From Subdoligranulum variabile (GTDB lineage: Bacteria > Bacillota > Clostridia > Oscillospirales > Ruminococcaceae), in assembly GCA_003343905.1 (NCBI GenBank), contig QAKI01000063.1:62001-126000 (forward strand): a stretch of DNA of 64,000 nucleotides. The letters run 5' to 3'. Both the position numbers and the translations under genes were made by a program. Of this stretch, positions 41,158-49,798 are shown one piece after another (positions within the stretch are counted from its first letter, which is position 1; every line of letters begins with the position of its first letter). A model generated the notes under the pieces. The model saw nothing but the letters and a program-made list of their open reading frames with translations. It did no database searches and was not told where the DNA came from.

Positions 41158-41619
41158 TCAGGCCTGGCGGCCGCCGTATTTTTTGCTCTGTTCCACCGCC
41201 ATGCTGTCGCAGCGTTCGTTTTCGGGGTGGCCGGCATGGCCTTTCAGCCAGTGGTAAGTGATCTGGTGTTTCTCGCTCTCCGCCAGCAGCGGCGCCCACA
41301 GGTCGGCGTTCAGCGCGGGGGAGCGGTCGGCCTTTTTCCAGCCGCGGGCGCGCCAGCCTTTGGCCCAGCCTTTTTCCAGCGCGTTGATCACATACTGGCT
41401 GTCGCTGTACAGGTCGATGGCACAGGGCTCTTTGAGCTGCCGCAGTGCTTCCAGCAGGGCGGTCATCTCCATGCGGTTGTTGGTGGTCTGCGCTTCGCCG
41501 CCGGAAAGTTCCTTTTCAAAAACTTTTTCCCGGGTGCGGAACCGCAGAATGGCGCCCCAGCCGCCGGGGCCCGGATTGCCGCTGCAGGCGCCGTCCGTAT
41601 AGATCTCGATATGCTTCAT
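41158..41619 (-). CDS. rnhA: Ribonuclease HI
   Basis: A 153-residue RNase H1 that removes RNA from RNA-DNA hybrids. The catalytic acidic residues D9 (IYTDGACSGNPGPGG), E51 (NNRMEMTALLEAL) and D73 (YSDSQY) are visible, and HWLKGHAGHPENERCD carries the flexible-loop His and the last Asp. The ATG at 41619 has AGGAG upstream. Length is normal for the E. coli-type enzyme. It probably shares a transcript with mnmA and diverges from RNase J. Confidence 0.95.
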   Translation of the reverse strand: MKHIEIYTDGACSGNPGPGGWGAILRFRTREKVFEKELSGGEAQTTNNRMEMTALLEALRQLKEPCAIDLYSDSQYVINALEKGWAKGWRARGWKKADRSPALNADLWAPLLAESEKHQITYHWLKGHAGHPENERCDSMAVEQSKKYGGRQA

Positions 41620-41690
41620 TATAAATCTCCTGTAGAAGGCAAGAATGACTGTATTAGGCATTATACCCGCTTTGCGGGATTCTGGCAAGT

Positions 41691-41719
41691 TTGACAATCG
41701 TATGCAATCCGTCTATAAT
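41691..41719 (+). promoter_or_regulatory. Consensus promoter upstream of RNase J
   Basis: A consensus TTGACA (41691-41696), 17 bases, TATAAT (41714-41719). It leaves a 5' leader of about 185 bases before the start codon at 41910, GC-rich at first with several short inverted repeats, which could be a target for regulation by the nuclease itself. Confidence 0.88.
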
Positions 41720-41909
41720 AAATATAACTGCCATTATGCGTGATTTTGACAGGGCCCGGCCGCGCCTTTTCAGGCGGGCTCAACGCGCCCAACCCGGTAC
41801 GGGGGCGAAGGATTCATGTACCCCGGCCACAGCAGAAAACATAAGACAGGAAAAGGTGTGTACGGCAGGTACACATGGTGTCTGTATAGAACAAGTTTGG
41901 AGGTATTCG

Positions 41910-43877
41910 ATGGAAGAAAATAAAACGAAGCGCAGAAATGTGAAGGGCCAGCCCGCGGACCACGCGGCGTCCGAGCGCCGTGCCCCGCGCGGCGACAAGA
42001 AACCGCAGGAGGGCAACCGCAAGCCCCGCCGCCGTATGCCGCGGCAGCCGGCGGCAGCCGCCGCAGCGGAAAAGAGCGCGCCCGCACAGAGCGCCCCGGC
42101 CCCGCGCACGCGCCATCCCCGCGGCCAGAACGCCCAGAACAACACGGCGCCCGCCCGCCAGCCGCGCCGCGGCCGCAGGCCGCAGGCTGCCCGCAATTAT
42201 GAGATGGAACCGGCAATCCCGATGCACATTTGCCCGCTGGGCGGCCTGGGGGAAGTCGGAAAAAATATTACGCTGTACGAATGCCAGGGTGATATGATCC
42301 TGGTGGACTGCGGCCTTGTGTTCCCGGATGCCGATATGTTCGGCGTCGATCTGGTGATCCCGGACTTTACCTATGTGCTGGAAAACCGCGACCGCATCAA
42401 GGGCCTTTTTATCACGCACGGGCATGAGGACCACATCGGCAGCCTGCCGTATCTGCTCAAAAAGTTCAATGTGCCGATCTATGCGGCCCGGCTGACGATC
42501 GGTCTGATCAAAAATAAACTCGAAGAACACGGCCTGGCGTCCAGCGCGATCTTCCACGAGATCCGCCCGCGCCAGAAGGTCCAGCTGGGCTGCTTCACGG
42601 TGGAACCGATCCATGTGAACCACTCGATCCCCGATGCGCTGGCGTTTGCGATCGAATGCCCGGCGGGCATCGTCCTCCATACCGGCGACTTCAAGGTGGA
42701 CTATACGCCGCTTTCCGGCGACGCGGTGACGGACCTCTCCACCATCGCGGAGTACGGCCGGAAGGGCGTGCTGGCCCTGCTGTCGGATTCCACCAACGCC
42801 GAGCGCCCCGGCTTCACCGCCACCGAGCAGACGGTGGCCGAAGGCGTGCGCCGCCTGTTCGCCCGCGCCCGGAACCGCCGCATCATCGTGGCGACCTTCG
42901 CTTCCAACATTTACCGCGTGCAGCAGATCATTGACCTCGCGATCGAGTCCGGCCGCAAGGTGGCCGTCAGCGGCCGCAGCATGGTCTCCAACACGGAGAT
43001 GGCGAAAGAACTGGGCTACCTGCACGCGCCGGATAATGTGATCATCGACATCGACGAGATCAACAAGTATCCGCCGGAAAAAGTGGTCCTGATCACCACG
43101 GGCAGCCAGGGCGAGCCGCTGTCGGCGCTGTCGCGTATGGCGCAGGCGAGCCACCGTCAGGTGCGGGTCGGCCCCAACGACTTCATCATCATTTCGGCGC
43201 GCCCGATCCCCGGCAATGAAAAGACGGTGACGAAGGTCGTCAATGGCCTGTTGAGCCTTGGCGCCGAGGTCATCTATGAGAATATGTACGACACCCATGT
43301 TTCGGGCCACGCCTGCCAGGAGGAGCAGAAACTGATCCTCACGCTGGCGCACCCGCAGTTCTTCCTGCCGGTGCACGGCGAGTTCAAGCAGCTCAAGCGC
43401 CATGCCGAAACGGCGGAACACCTGGGCTATATCCCGAAGCAGAACATCTATATTGCCGAGAACGGCCAGAACATCCGCATTTCGGCCGACGGCATGACGG
43501 TGGAGAACACCGTGACGGCCGGCGCCGTGATGGTGGACGGCTACGGCGTGGGGGATGTGGGCAACGTCGTACTGCGCGACCGGCATCATCTGTCGGAGGA
43601 CGGCATTATCGTGGTCACCGCTGCGATCGACAGCAGCAACGGCCAGGTGCTGTCCGGCCCGGACATCGTGAGCCGCGGCTTCGTCTACGTCAAGGAGAGC
43701 GAGGAACTGATGGACGGCCTGCGCACGCAGGTGGAAATGGCGCTGGACCGCAGCCTGAGCGACAACCTGCATGACTGGGCCAGCGTAAAGGCGCGCGTGC
43801 GGGAAGCCCTGTCGAGCTATATTTACCGGCGTACCAAGCGCAGCCCGATGATCCTGCCCATCTTACTGGAAGTTTAA
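41910..43877 (+). CDS. rnj: Ribonuclease J with basic N-terminal extension
   Basis: A 655-residue RNase J, the 5' exonuclease/endonuclease of mRNA decay. The metallo-beta-lactamase site HGHEDH is at 170-175, and the beta-CASP part contains SDSTNAERPGF and SGRSMVSN. The C-terminal domain ends with LPILLEV. Ahead of the catalytic core lies an unusual stretch of about 95 residues rich in Arg, Lys, Pro, Ala and Gln, probably disordered and RNA-binding; most RNase J proteins lack it. GGAGGT precedes the ATG. The gene heads a run with gdpP, rplI and dnaB. Confidence 0.93.
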   Translation: MEENKTKRRNVKGQPADHAASERRAPRGDKKPQEGNRKPRRRMPRQPAAAAAAEKSAPAQSAPAPRTRHPRGQNAQNNTAPARQPRRGRRPQAARNYEMEPAIPMHICPLGGLGEVGKNITLYECQGDMILVDCGLVFPDADMFGVDLVIPDFTYVLENRDRIKGLFITHGHEDHIGSLPYLLKKFNVPIYAARLTIGLIKNKLEEHGLASSAIFHEIRPRQKVQLGCFTVEPIHVNHSIPDALAFAIECPAGIVLHTGDFKVDYTPLSGDAVTDLSTIAEYGRKGVLALLSDSTNAERPGFTATEQTVAEGVRRLFARARNRRIIVATFASNIYRVQQIIDLAIESGRKVAVSGRSMVSNTEMAKELGYLHAPDNVIIDIDEINKYPPEKVVLITTGSQGEPLSALSRMAQASHRQVRVGPNDFIIISARPIPGNEKTVTKVVNGLLSLGAEVIYENMYDTHVSGHACQEEQKLILTLAHPQFFLPVHGEFKQLKRHAETAEHLGYIPKQNIYIAENGQNIRISADGMTVENTVTAGAVMVDGYGVGDVGNVVLRDRHHLSEDGIIVVTAAIDSSNGQVLSGPDIVSRGFVYVKESEELMDGLRTQVEMALDRSLSDNLHDWASVKARVREALSSYIYRRTKRSPMILPILLEV

Positions 43878-43911
43878 GTATGCCCGTCCGGCAAGAAATG
43901 GGGACTGAACC

Positions 43912-45885
43912 ATGAAACACAAGGATGGTCTGGATGCGGCGGCCGTACTGTTGCTGCTGCTGGTCGCGCTCGTTGCCATGGTCGTGCCGGTGGCGCTGAC
44001 CGCGCCCGAATGGCTGGCCGTGCCGCTGGTGCTGGTCATAGCGGCGCTGTGCGTGCTGTGGCGTATGCGGCGCAAGCTGCGCGCCTATGTGGCCGCCCAA
44101 CTGTGCAGCACGGACTTTGAAAACAGCCGTATCCAGTACAGTCTGGCAGGGCTGCCGATCCCCACGATGCTGGTGGCGGACGGCCGCATTTTGTGGTATA
44201 ATGCCATCTTCCGGGAAAAAGTCCTGGACGGCGGCGACGCGGTCACACGCCCGGTCGAGCGCGTGTTCCCGGATCTCAACCTTGCCGTATGCTCCCGGCC
44301 CCACGGCCAGGACCTGACGGTGGGGCAGCGGCGGTTCACCGCCTATTCGGGTTCCGCCCGGGGCAGCCGCGGGTCCAGCATCGTTTATCTCGTCGATGAT
44401 ACGTTCTATAAAGATACGCTGGACGAATACAACGAGAGCCGCCCGGCCTGCCTGATCATCGTGATCGACAGCTATGACGAGCTGTTCGATGATATGAAGG
44501 ACAGCGAACAGGCTAAGGAACTGGAAGCCATCAACAGTCTGCTGGAAAATTATATCGCCCGCAGCACGGGCTTCCTGCGCCGTGTTTCCAACAGCCGCTA
44601 TATCGCGGTGGTGGAGGAGCGCGATGTGCGCTGGATGATGCAGGAACGTTTCACGATCCTGGAGGAAGTGCGCGCGCTGCATCCGGGCGGGCTGACGACC
44701 CTTTCCATCGGCGTCGGCCACGGCGGCAAGACGTTGCAGGAGTGCCACCAGATGGCACGGGAAAGCATCGACATTGCGCTGGGCCGCGGCGGCGATCAGG
44801 CAGCGGTCAAGACCGTTGACGGGTTTGAGTTTTACGGCGGTATTTCCCATGGTGTGGAAAAGCGCAGCCATGTGCGCAGCCGTATTATCTGCAACGCGCT
44901 GTGTGATCTGATCAAAAAGAGCGACAGCGTCATCGTGATGGGCCACCGCATGAGCGACCTGGACGCGGTCGGTTCGGCAGTAGGCGCGCTGCGCATCTGC
45001 AAAATGTGCGGCGTGCCCGCCGTTATCGCCATCAACAGCGACGCGACGTTGGCGGCCCCGTTGCTCAAGTCCTTCCTGGATGCGGGGCTTGGCCATGACT
45101 TCATCCCGCCGGACCAGACGCTGGATGTCATCACCCCCAACACGCTGCTGATCGTGGTGGATACCTACCAGATACGGCTGCTGGAAAGCCAGAAGATTTA
45201 CGAAAAATGCAAGCGCGTCGTCGTCATCGACCATCACCGCATGGCGGTGGGGCATATCGACCGCCCGCTGCTTTTGTACCATGAGCCCTATGCGTCCAGC
45301 GCCAGCGAACTGATCTGCGAATTGCTGCAGTTCATGCCGCGGGAGAACAACATCACCCCGCTGGAAGCCCAGGCGCTGTTGGCGGGCATCATGCTGGACA
45401 CCCGCAGCTTCGCCCTGCACGTGGGCGTGCGGACCTTTGAGGCGGCTGCCTGGCTGCGCAGCCGCGGCGCGCAGACGGCAGAAACAAAGCTGCTGTTCAA
45501 CACTTCCAAGGAAGAGTATGAAGCGCGCGCCCATATCGTTGAAAGCGCCTACATCTACAAGGGCTGCGCCATCGCGCTGTCCAGCGAGCCGGAAGCCGGC
45601 ATGAACGTGGTGCTTCCGATGGCGGCCAACGACCTGCTGACGATCAACGGCGTGGATGCCAGCTTTGTGGCGGTAGCCAAGAACGGCGGCGTCAATATTT
45701 CGGCGCGCAGCATGGGCGCGCTGAACGTGCAGGTGATCCTGGAACCGCTGGGCGGCGGCGGCCATCTGATGATGGCGGGCGCGCAGTTGCAGAACTGTAC
45801 CCTGCAGGATGCAGAGCAGCAGATCCGGGAACAGATAGACCTTTACCGTGCTTCGCAGGCGTCCAGTGCGGCTGCGGCCCGGTAA
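43912..45885 (+). CDS. gdpP: Cyclic-di-AMP phosphodiesterase GdpP
   Basis: A 657-residue membrane protein that breaks down cyclic di-AMP and so affects cell wall and potassium balance. Two transmembrane helices (about 10-30 and 34-53), a degenerate PAS region, a degenerate GGDEF domain, then the DHH domain with GHRMSDLDAVGSA (about 344-356) and VIDHHRM (about 438-444), and the DHHA1 domain with GGGGH (about 616). GdpP lies directly before rplI and dnaB in many Firmicutes, as here, 30 bases from rplI. Confidence 0.95.
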   Translation: MKHKDGLDAAAVLLLLLVALVAMVVPVALTAPEWLAVPLVLVIAALCVLWRMRRKLRAYVAAQLCSTDFENSRIQYSLAGLPIPTMLVADGRILWYNAIFREKVLDGGDAVTRPVERVFPDLNLAVCSRPHGQDLTVGQRRFTAYSGSARGSRGSSIVYLVDDTFYKDTLDEYNESRPACLIIVIDSYDELFDDMKDSEQAKELEAINSLLENYIARSTGFLRRVSNSRYIAVVEERDVRWMMQERFTILEEVRALHPGGLTTLSIGVGHGGKTLQECHQMARESIDIALGRGGDQAAVKTVDGFEFYGGISHGVEKRSHVRSRIICNALCDLIKKSDSVIVMGHRMSDLDAVGSAVGALRICKMCGVPAVIAINSDATLAAPLLKSFLDAGLGHDFIPPDQTLDVITPNTLLIVVDTYQIRLLESQKIYEKCKRVVVIDHHRMAVGHIDRPLLLYHEPYASSASELICELLQFMPRENNITPLEAQALLAGIMLDTRSFALHVGVRTFEAAAWLRSRGAQTAETKLLFNTSKEEYEARAHIVESAYIYKGCAIALSSEPEAGMNVVLPMAANDLLTINGVDASFVAVAKNGGVNISARSMGALNVQVILEPLGGGGHLMMAGAQLQNCTLQDAEQQIREQIDLYRASQASSAAAAR

Positions 45886-45915
45886 ATATACAGTTATTAT
45901 TGGGAGGGAACCGAT

Positions 45916-46362
45916 ATGAAGATCATTCTGAAACAGGATGTGAAAAGCATTGGCAAAAAGGACGAGATCCACGAAGTTTCGGATGGGTACGCCCGCAATT
46001 TCCTGCTGCCCCGCGGCCTGGCGGCCCCGGCCGATGCGTCGGCGCTGAACCAGGCGCGCACCAAGAGCGAAGCCAAGGCCCACCACGAAGCCGAGGCCCG
46101 CGCCGCGGCGGAAGCCCTGGCGGCGAAGATCGCCGGGCAGACGGTCTGCGCCAAGATCAAGGGCGGCGCTTCCGGCAAGTTGTACGGCAAAGTGACCGGC
46201 AAAGAAGTGGCGGAACTTCTGACGAAACTGACAGGTACCGAGATCGACAAGAAGAAGGTGGAACTGCCTTCCGCGATCAAGGAATTTGGGACGTATGACG
46301 CCGCCGTGCGCCTGCACGCGGGCATTTCCGCTTCCTTCAAAGTCAAGGTGGAGGAACTGTAA
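45916..46362 (+). CDS. rplI: 50S ribosomal protein L9
   Basis: A 148-residue ribosomal protein. The N-terminal domain carries the L9 signature (VKSIGKKDEIHEVSDGYARN FL, split here by one residue group), the long connecting helix is Ala/Glu/Lys-rich (ARTKSEAKAHHEAEARAAAE) and the C-terminal domain ends in SASFKVKVEEL. Length is typical. GGGAGG lies before the ATG. It sits between gdpP and dnaB, a common Firmicute arrangement. Confidence 0.96.
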   Translation: MKIILKQDVKSIGKKDEIHEVSDGYARNFLLPRGLAAPADASALNQARTKSEAKAHHEAEARAAAEALAAKIAGQTVCAKIKGGASGKLYGKVTGKEVAELLTKLTGTEIDKKKVELPSAIKEFGTYDAAVRLHAGISASFKVKVEEL

Positions 46363-46409
46363 AGCAGATCAACTTTCCATAAAAACGCAGAGGAAGGAGG
46401 GCGCCTGGT

Positions 46410-47804
46410 ATGCCGCGCAATGAAGAATTGAGCCTTGCCAGTCTGGGCATCCAGATGCCTTACAATATGCAGGCCGAACAGAGCGTTCTGGGTGCGGCGC
46501 TGATGGATGAAACGATCCTGAACCGCCTGATCACCGATATGGAACCGGCCATGTTCTATTCGGACCAGAACCGCGCCGTTTATGAAACGATGCGGGCGCT
46601 CTACACCGAAAGCGAAGCCGTGGACGTGATCACGCTGGTGAATGCGCTTGCCACGGGCGGCACGTTCGCCAGCGCGGATGACGCCAAGGTCTACATTACC
46701 CACATTGCGGAAACAGTGCCTGCGATCTCCAATGTGGACTCGTATTTCAAGATCGTCAAGGAAAAATACCAGGCGCGCCGCCTGATCGAGGCCGCCCGCA
46801 GCATCCTGAACGAGACCAACAGCGGCGAGGACGCCGACCTTCTGCTGGAATCCGCGGAACAGAAAATTTACGAGATCCGCAGCGGGCAGGACAAGTCCGG
46901 CGTCAAGACCATCCGGGAATCCATCCTGGAAGTTATCGACACGATGCAGAAGCTCAGCGGCGCGGACCGCGACAAGTTTGCGGGCATCCCCACCGGGTTC
47001 ACCTATCTGGATACGGTGCTGACCGGGCTGGGCCGTTCGGACCTTATCATCCTGGCGGCGCGCCCCGGCATGGGCAAAACGAGTTTTGCCCTGAACATCG
47101 CCACCAACGTGGCCCGCCAGCAGAAAGTGCCGACCATCGTGTTCAGCCTGGAAATGACCTGCGAACAGTTGACCGACCGAATCCTTTCCAGCACGGCCAA
47201 CATCGACAGCCAGGCGTTCCGGACCGGCCGGCTCAACAATTCGGACTGGAACGACTTCGCGCAGGCCACTTCGCTTTTGTACAACGCGCCGATCTATATG
47301 GACGACACTTCCGGTATTTCGGTGCCGGAGATGAAGGCCAAGATCCGGACGATCAACCAGGACCCCAAAAAAGAAAAGATCGGTCTGGTCATCATCGACT
47401 ATCTGCAATTGATGCAGAGCGCCAAGCGCACCGAAAGCCGCGTGCAGGAGATCAGCGACATCACCCGGAACCTCAAGATCATGGCGAAGGAACTGAACGT
47501 CCCGGTCATCGCACTGTCGCAGCTTTCCCGTGCGGCGGAAAAATCCACGGGCCGCTCGGACCACCGGCCGCAGCTTTCGGACCTGCGTGACTCCGGCTCG
47601 ATCGAACAGGACGCCGACGTGGTACTGTTCCTGTACCGCGCAGCCTACTACAATTCGCAGAACGGTGAAGAAAATCAGGCCAATGAAAACGAAGCGGAAT
47701 GTATCGTGGCCAAAAACCGCCATGGCGAGACCAGCGTCGTCCGCCTGGGATGGGACGGCGCGCATACACGCTTCAGCAACCTGGATGTGACCCATGAATT
47801 CTGA
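46410..47804 (+). CDS. dnaB: Replicative DNA helicase
   Basis: A 464-residue hexameric helicase of the chromosomal replisome (DnaB; called DnaC in Bacillus). The N-terminal domain has MPYNMQAEQSVLGAAL, the RecA-like domain has Walker A ARPGMGKTSFA near residue 216 and Walker B VIIDYLQLM, and QLSRAAEKS is a further motif. Its last 11 bases overlap tilS. No intein is present. GGAAGGAGG lies upstream. Confidence 0.96.
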   Translation: MPRNEELSLASLGIQMPYNMQAEQSVLGAALMDETILNRLITDMEPAMFYSDQNRAVYETMRALYTESEAVDVITLVNALATGGTFASADDAKVYITHIAETVPAISNVDSYFKIVKEKYQARRLIEAARSILNETNSGEDADLLLESAEQKIYEIRSGQDKSGVKTIRESILEVIDTMQKLSGADRDKFAGIPTGFTYLDTVLTGLGRSDLIILAARPGMGKTSFALNIATNVARQQKVPTIVFSLEMTCEQLTDRILSSTANIDSQAFRTGRLNNSDWNDFAQATSLLYNAPIYMDDTSGISVPEMKAKIRTINQDPKKEKIGLVIIDYLQLMQSAKRTESRVQEISDITRNLKIMAKELNVPVIALSQLSRAAEKSTGRSDHRPQLSDLRDSGSIEQDADVVLFLYRAAYYNSQNGEENQANENEAECIVAKNRHGETSVVRLGWDGAHTRFSNLDVTHEF

Positions 47805-49185
47805 TCATGAAAAACTGATCCAGCGCATCGAAGATACCTTGCTGGCCTATTGCCGCCAGCAGGGGTTGTTCAAGTCGGGCGACAGAGTCATTGCAGCCTG
47901 CTCCGGAGGGGCAGACTCTATGGCTTTGTTGCTTTTTTTACTACGGCGGCGCCGGGACCTGAAGATCGAAGTGCTGGCAACCCATGTGAATCACGGCATC
48001 CGGGGCCTGCAGGGCCAGGCGGATGCAAACTTCGTGCGGGCGTTCTGTTCCAGCCAGGGGGTGGAACTGTTCGTGTACGACGCCGTGCGGGAGGGCGTGC
48101 AGATCCCCGAACAGCCCAGCGAGGAATGGGCGCGAGGTCTGCGCTACGGGTGGTTCGACCGTCTGGCCTCACAGGAGGAAGCGTCCATCGCCACCGCCCA
48201 CACGATGTCGGACCAGGCGGAGACCGTGCTGTTCCGCATGGCCCGCGGCACCGGCCTGCACGGGCTGGCGGGCATCCCGCCACGGCGCGGCTACTATGTT
48301 CGGCCGTTCCTGTGCCTGACGCGGGCAGATACCGAAGCATACTGCGCGGCGCTTGGGCAAAACTATGTGCAGGACGAGACCAACGCCGAAAACCGCTATG
48401 TGCGCAACCGCATCCGGCACGAGGCGATCCCCGCGCTACAGTATGCGAACCCTTCCGCCGAAACGGCGATCGCCCGCCTGTGCGACCAGATGCGCAGGCT
48501 GGACCGCTGGCTGGCGGGGGAGGCGGCTGCGCTTTTGCAGTCGGCTTCTGTGGAAGGCGGGTATGATGTGGCCGCCCTGCGCCGGGCGGAAGGCCCGGTC
48601 CTGGATGCGGCGCTGCATACGCTGGTAAGCCCGGTGCGCGACGCGGAGGAAAAATACATCACGCTGCTTCGTTTTCTGGTGCAGCGCGGCGACGGGGCCT
48701 TGCAGCTTACGCCGGAAGTCACCTACAAAGTCCGGGACGGCGTGCTGCTTTGCCAGACGCCGGAGGGCGTCCGCCCGCCGCCGGCCCCGCCGCAGCCCTT
48801 CTCGGAAGGCCGTTTTTTCCTGCCGGGTGGTTATTTTGTTGAATTTCGACGTGTAAAGTATGAAGAATTTCTAAGAAATCGACCAATTTTCAAAAAAGAC
48901 TTAAACTGTTGCGCGGATTGTGCTAAAATACAGGGGAATCTAGTTTTGCGCACGCGGCAGCCGGGGGACTTTTTCCGCCCGGCTGGCCGTCATGTCCGCA
49001 AGACTTTGAAAAAATACTATAATGAATTAAAAATTCCGCAGGATGAACGTCCGCTGCTTCCGCTGCTGGCCGACGGAAGGGAAGTGCTCTGGCTGTGGGG
49101 CAGCGGCTTTGCGGAAGGACTTGCCCCCGATCCTTACACCATGGAAGTGCTTGTGGTGCGGACGGAAAAAGAAGAGGAGGCATAA
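47794..49185 (+). CDS. tilS: tRNA(Ile)-lysidine synthase
   Basis: A 463-residue N-type ATPase that attaches lysine to C34 of tRNA-Ile(CAU), so that it reads AUA. The PP-loop SGGADSMA is at about 37-44. The C-terminal TilS domain includes LRTRQPGDFFRPAGRHVRKT and WLWGSGFAEG. The start overlaps the end of dnaB. An AT-rich stretch (48820-49030) at the join to the C-terminal domain stands out in an otherwise GC-rich gene but keeps the frame. The tilS-hpt-ftsH order is conserved in Firmicutes. Confidence 0.95.
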   Translation: MNSDHEKLIQRIEDTLLAYCRQQGLFKSGDRVIAACSGGADSMALLLFLLRRRRDLKIEVLATHVNHGIRGLQGQADANFVRAFCSSQGVELFVYDAVREGVQIPEQPSEEWARGLRYGWFDRLASQEEASIATAHTMSDQAETVLFRMARGTGLHGLAGIPPRRGYYVRPFLCLTRADTEAYCAALGQNYVQDETNAENRYVRNRIRHEAIPALQYANPSAETAIARLCDQMRRLDRWLAGEAAALLQSASVEGGYDVAALRRAEGPVLDAALHTLVSPVRDAEEKYITLLRFLVQRGDGALQLTPEVTYKVRDGVLLCQTPEGVRPPPAPPQPFSEGRFFLPGGYFVEFRRVKYEEFLRNRPIFKKDLNCCADCAKIQGNLVLRTRQPGDFFRPAGRHVRKTLKKYYNELKIPQDERPLLPLLADGREVLWLWGSGFAEGLAPDPYTMEVLVVRTEKEEEA

Positions 49186-49188
49186 TAC

Positions 49189-49740
49189 ATGCAGGGCATG
49201 GATCAGGATATTGATCATATTTTAGTATCAGAAGAACAGCTTCGGGAAAAAGTGGCCGAACTGGGTGCCCGGATCAGCCGGGATTACGAAGGGCGCGACC
49301 TTCTCATGGTCTCCATCCTCAAGGGCGGGGCCGTGTTTATGGCGGACCTGATGCGCGCGGTCACGATCCCCTGCGCGATCGACTTCATGGTGGTCTCCAG
49401 CTACGGCGGCGCCAACATGGAATCGACGGGGCTGGTCAAGATCGTGAAAGACCTGGACGCCGACCTTTCCGGCAAGGACGTGCTGATCGTCGAGGACATT
49501 CTGGACACCGGCATCACGCTGTCCAACCTGCTGCCCATGCTGCGGCTGCGCAATCCCCGCAGCGTCAAGCTCTGCACGATCCTGAGCAAGCCCAGCCGCC
49601 GCAAGGTGGATCTGGAACCGGATTATCTGGGCTTTGAAGTCCCTGATGAATTTGTGGTGGGCTACGGCCTGGATTTTGATGAAAAATACCGCAATCTGCC
49701 CTATGTGGGCGTTTTGAAACCCGAAATCTACACCAAGTAA
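49189..49740 (+). CDS. hpt: Hypoxanthine phosphoribosyltransferase
   Basis: A 183-residue purine salvage enzyme making IMP or GMP from PRPP. The PRPP loop VEDILDTGIT is near residue 101, and VSILKGGAVFMADLMR and DFMVVSSYGG are standard blocks of HPRT. The four-base gap from tilS implies a shared transcript. Length is typical. Confidence 0.96.
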   Translation: MQGMDQDIDHILVSEEQLREKVAELGARISRDYEGRDLLMVSILKGGAVFMADLMRAVTIPCAIDFMVVSSYGGANMESTGLVKIVKDLDADLSGKDVLIVEDILDTGITLSNLLPMLRLRNPRSVKLCTILSKPSRRKVDLEPDYLGFEVPDEFVVGYGLDFDEKYRNLPYVGVLKPEIYTK

Positions 49741-49798
49741 GCGCCGGTTCGGGCGGCCAAATTGATCCGGCGCAAACAGCCGGTTAGGAGTTGATTTT

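Noticed and set aside
43690..46317. An 875-codon open frame on the minus strand
   Set aside because: Shadow of gdpP and rplI; the sense-strand proteins are clearly recognised.
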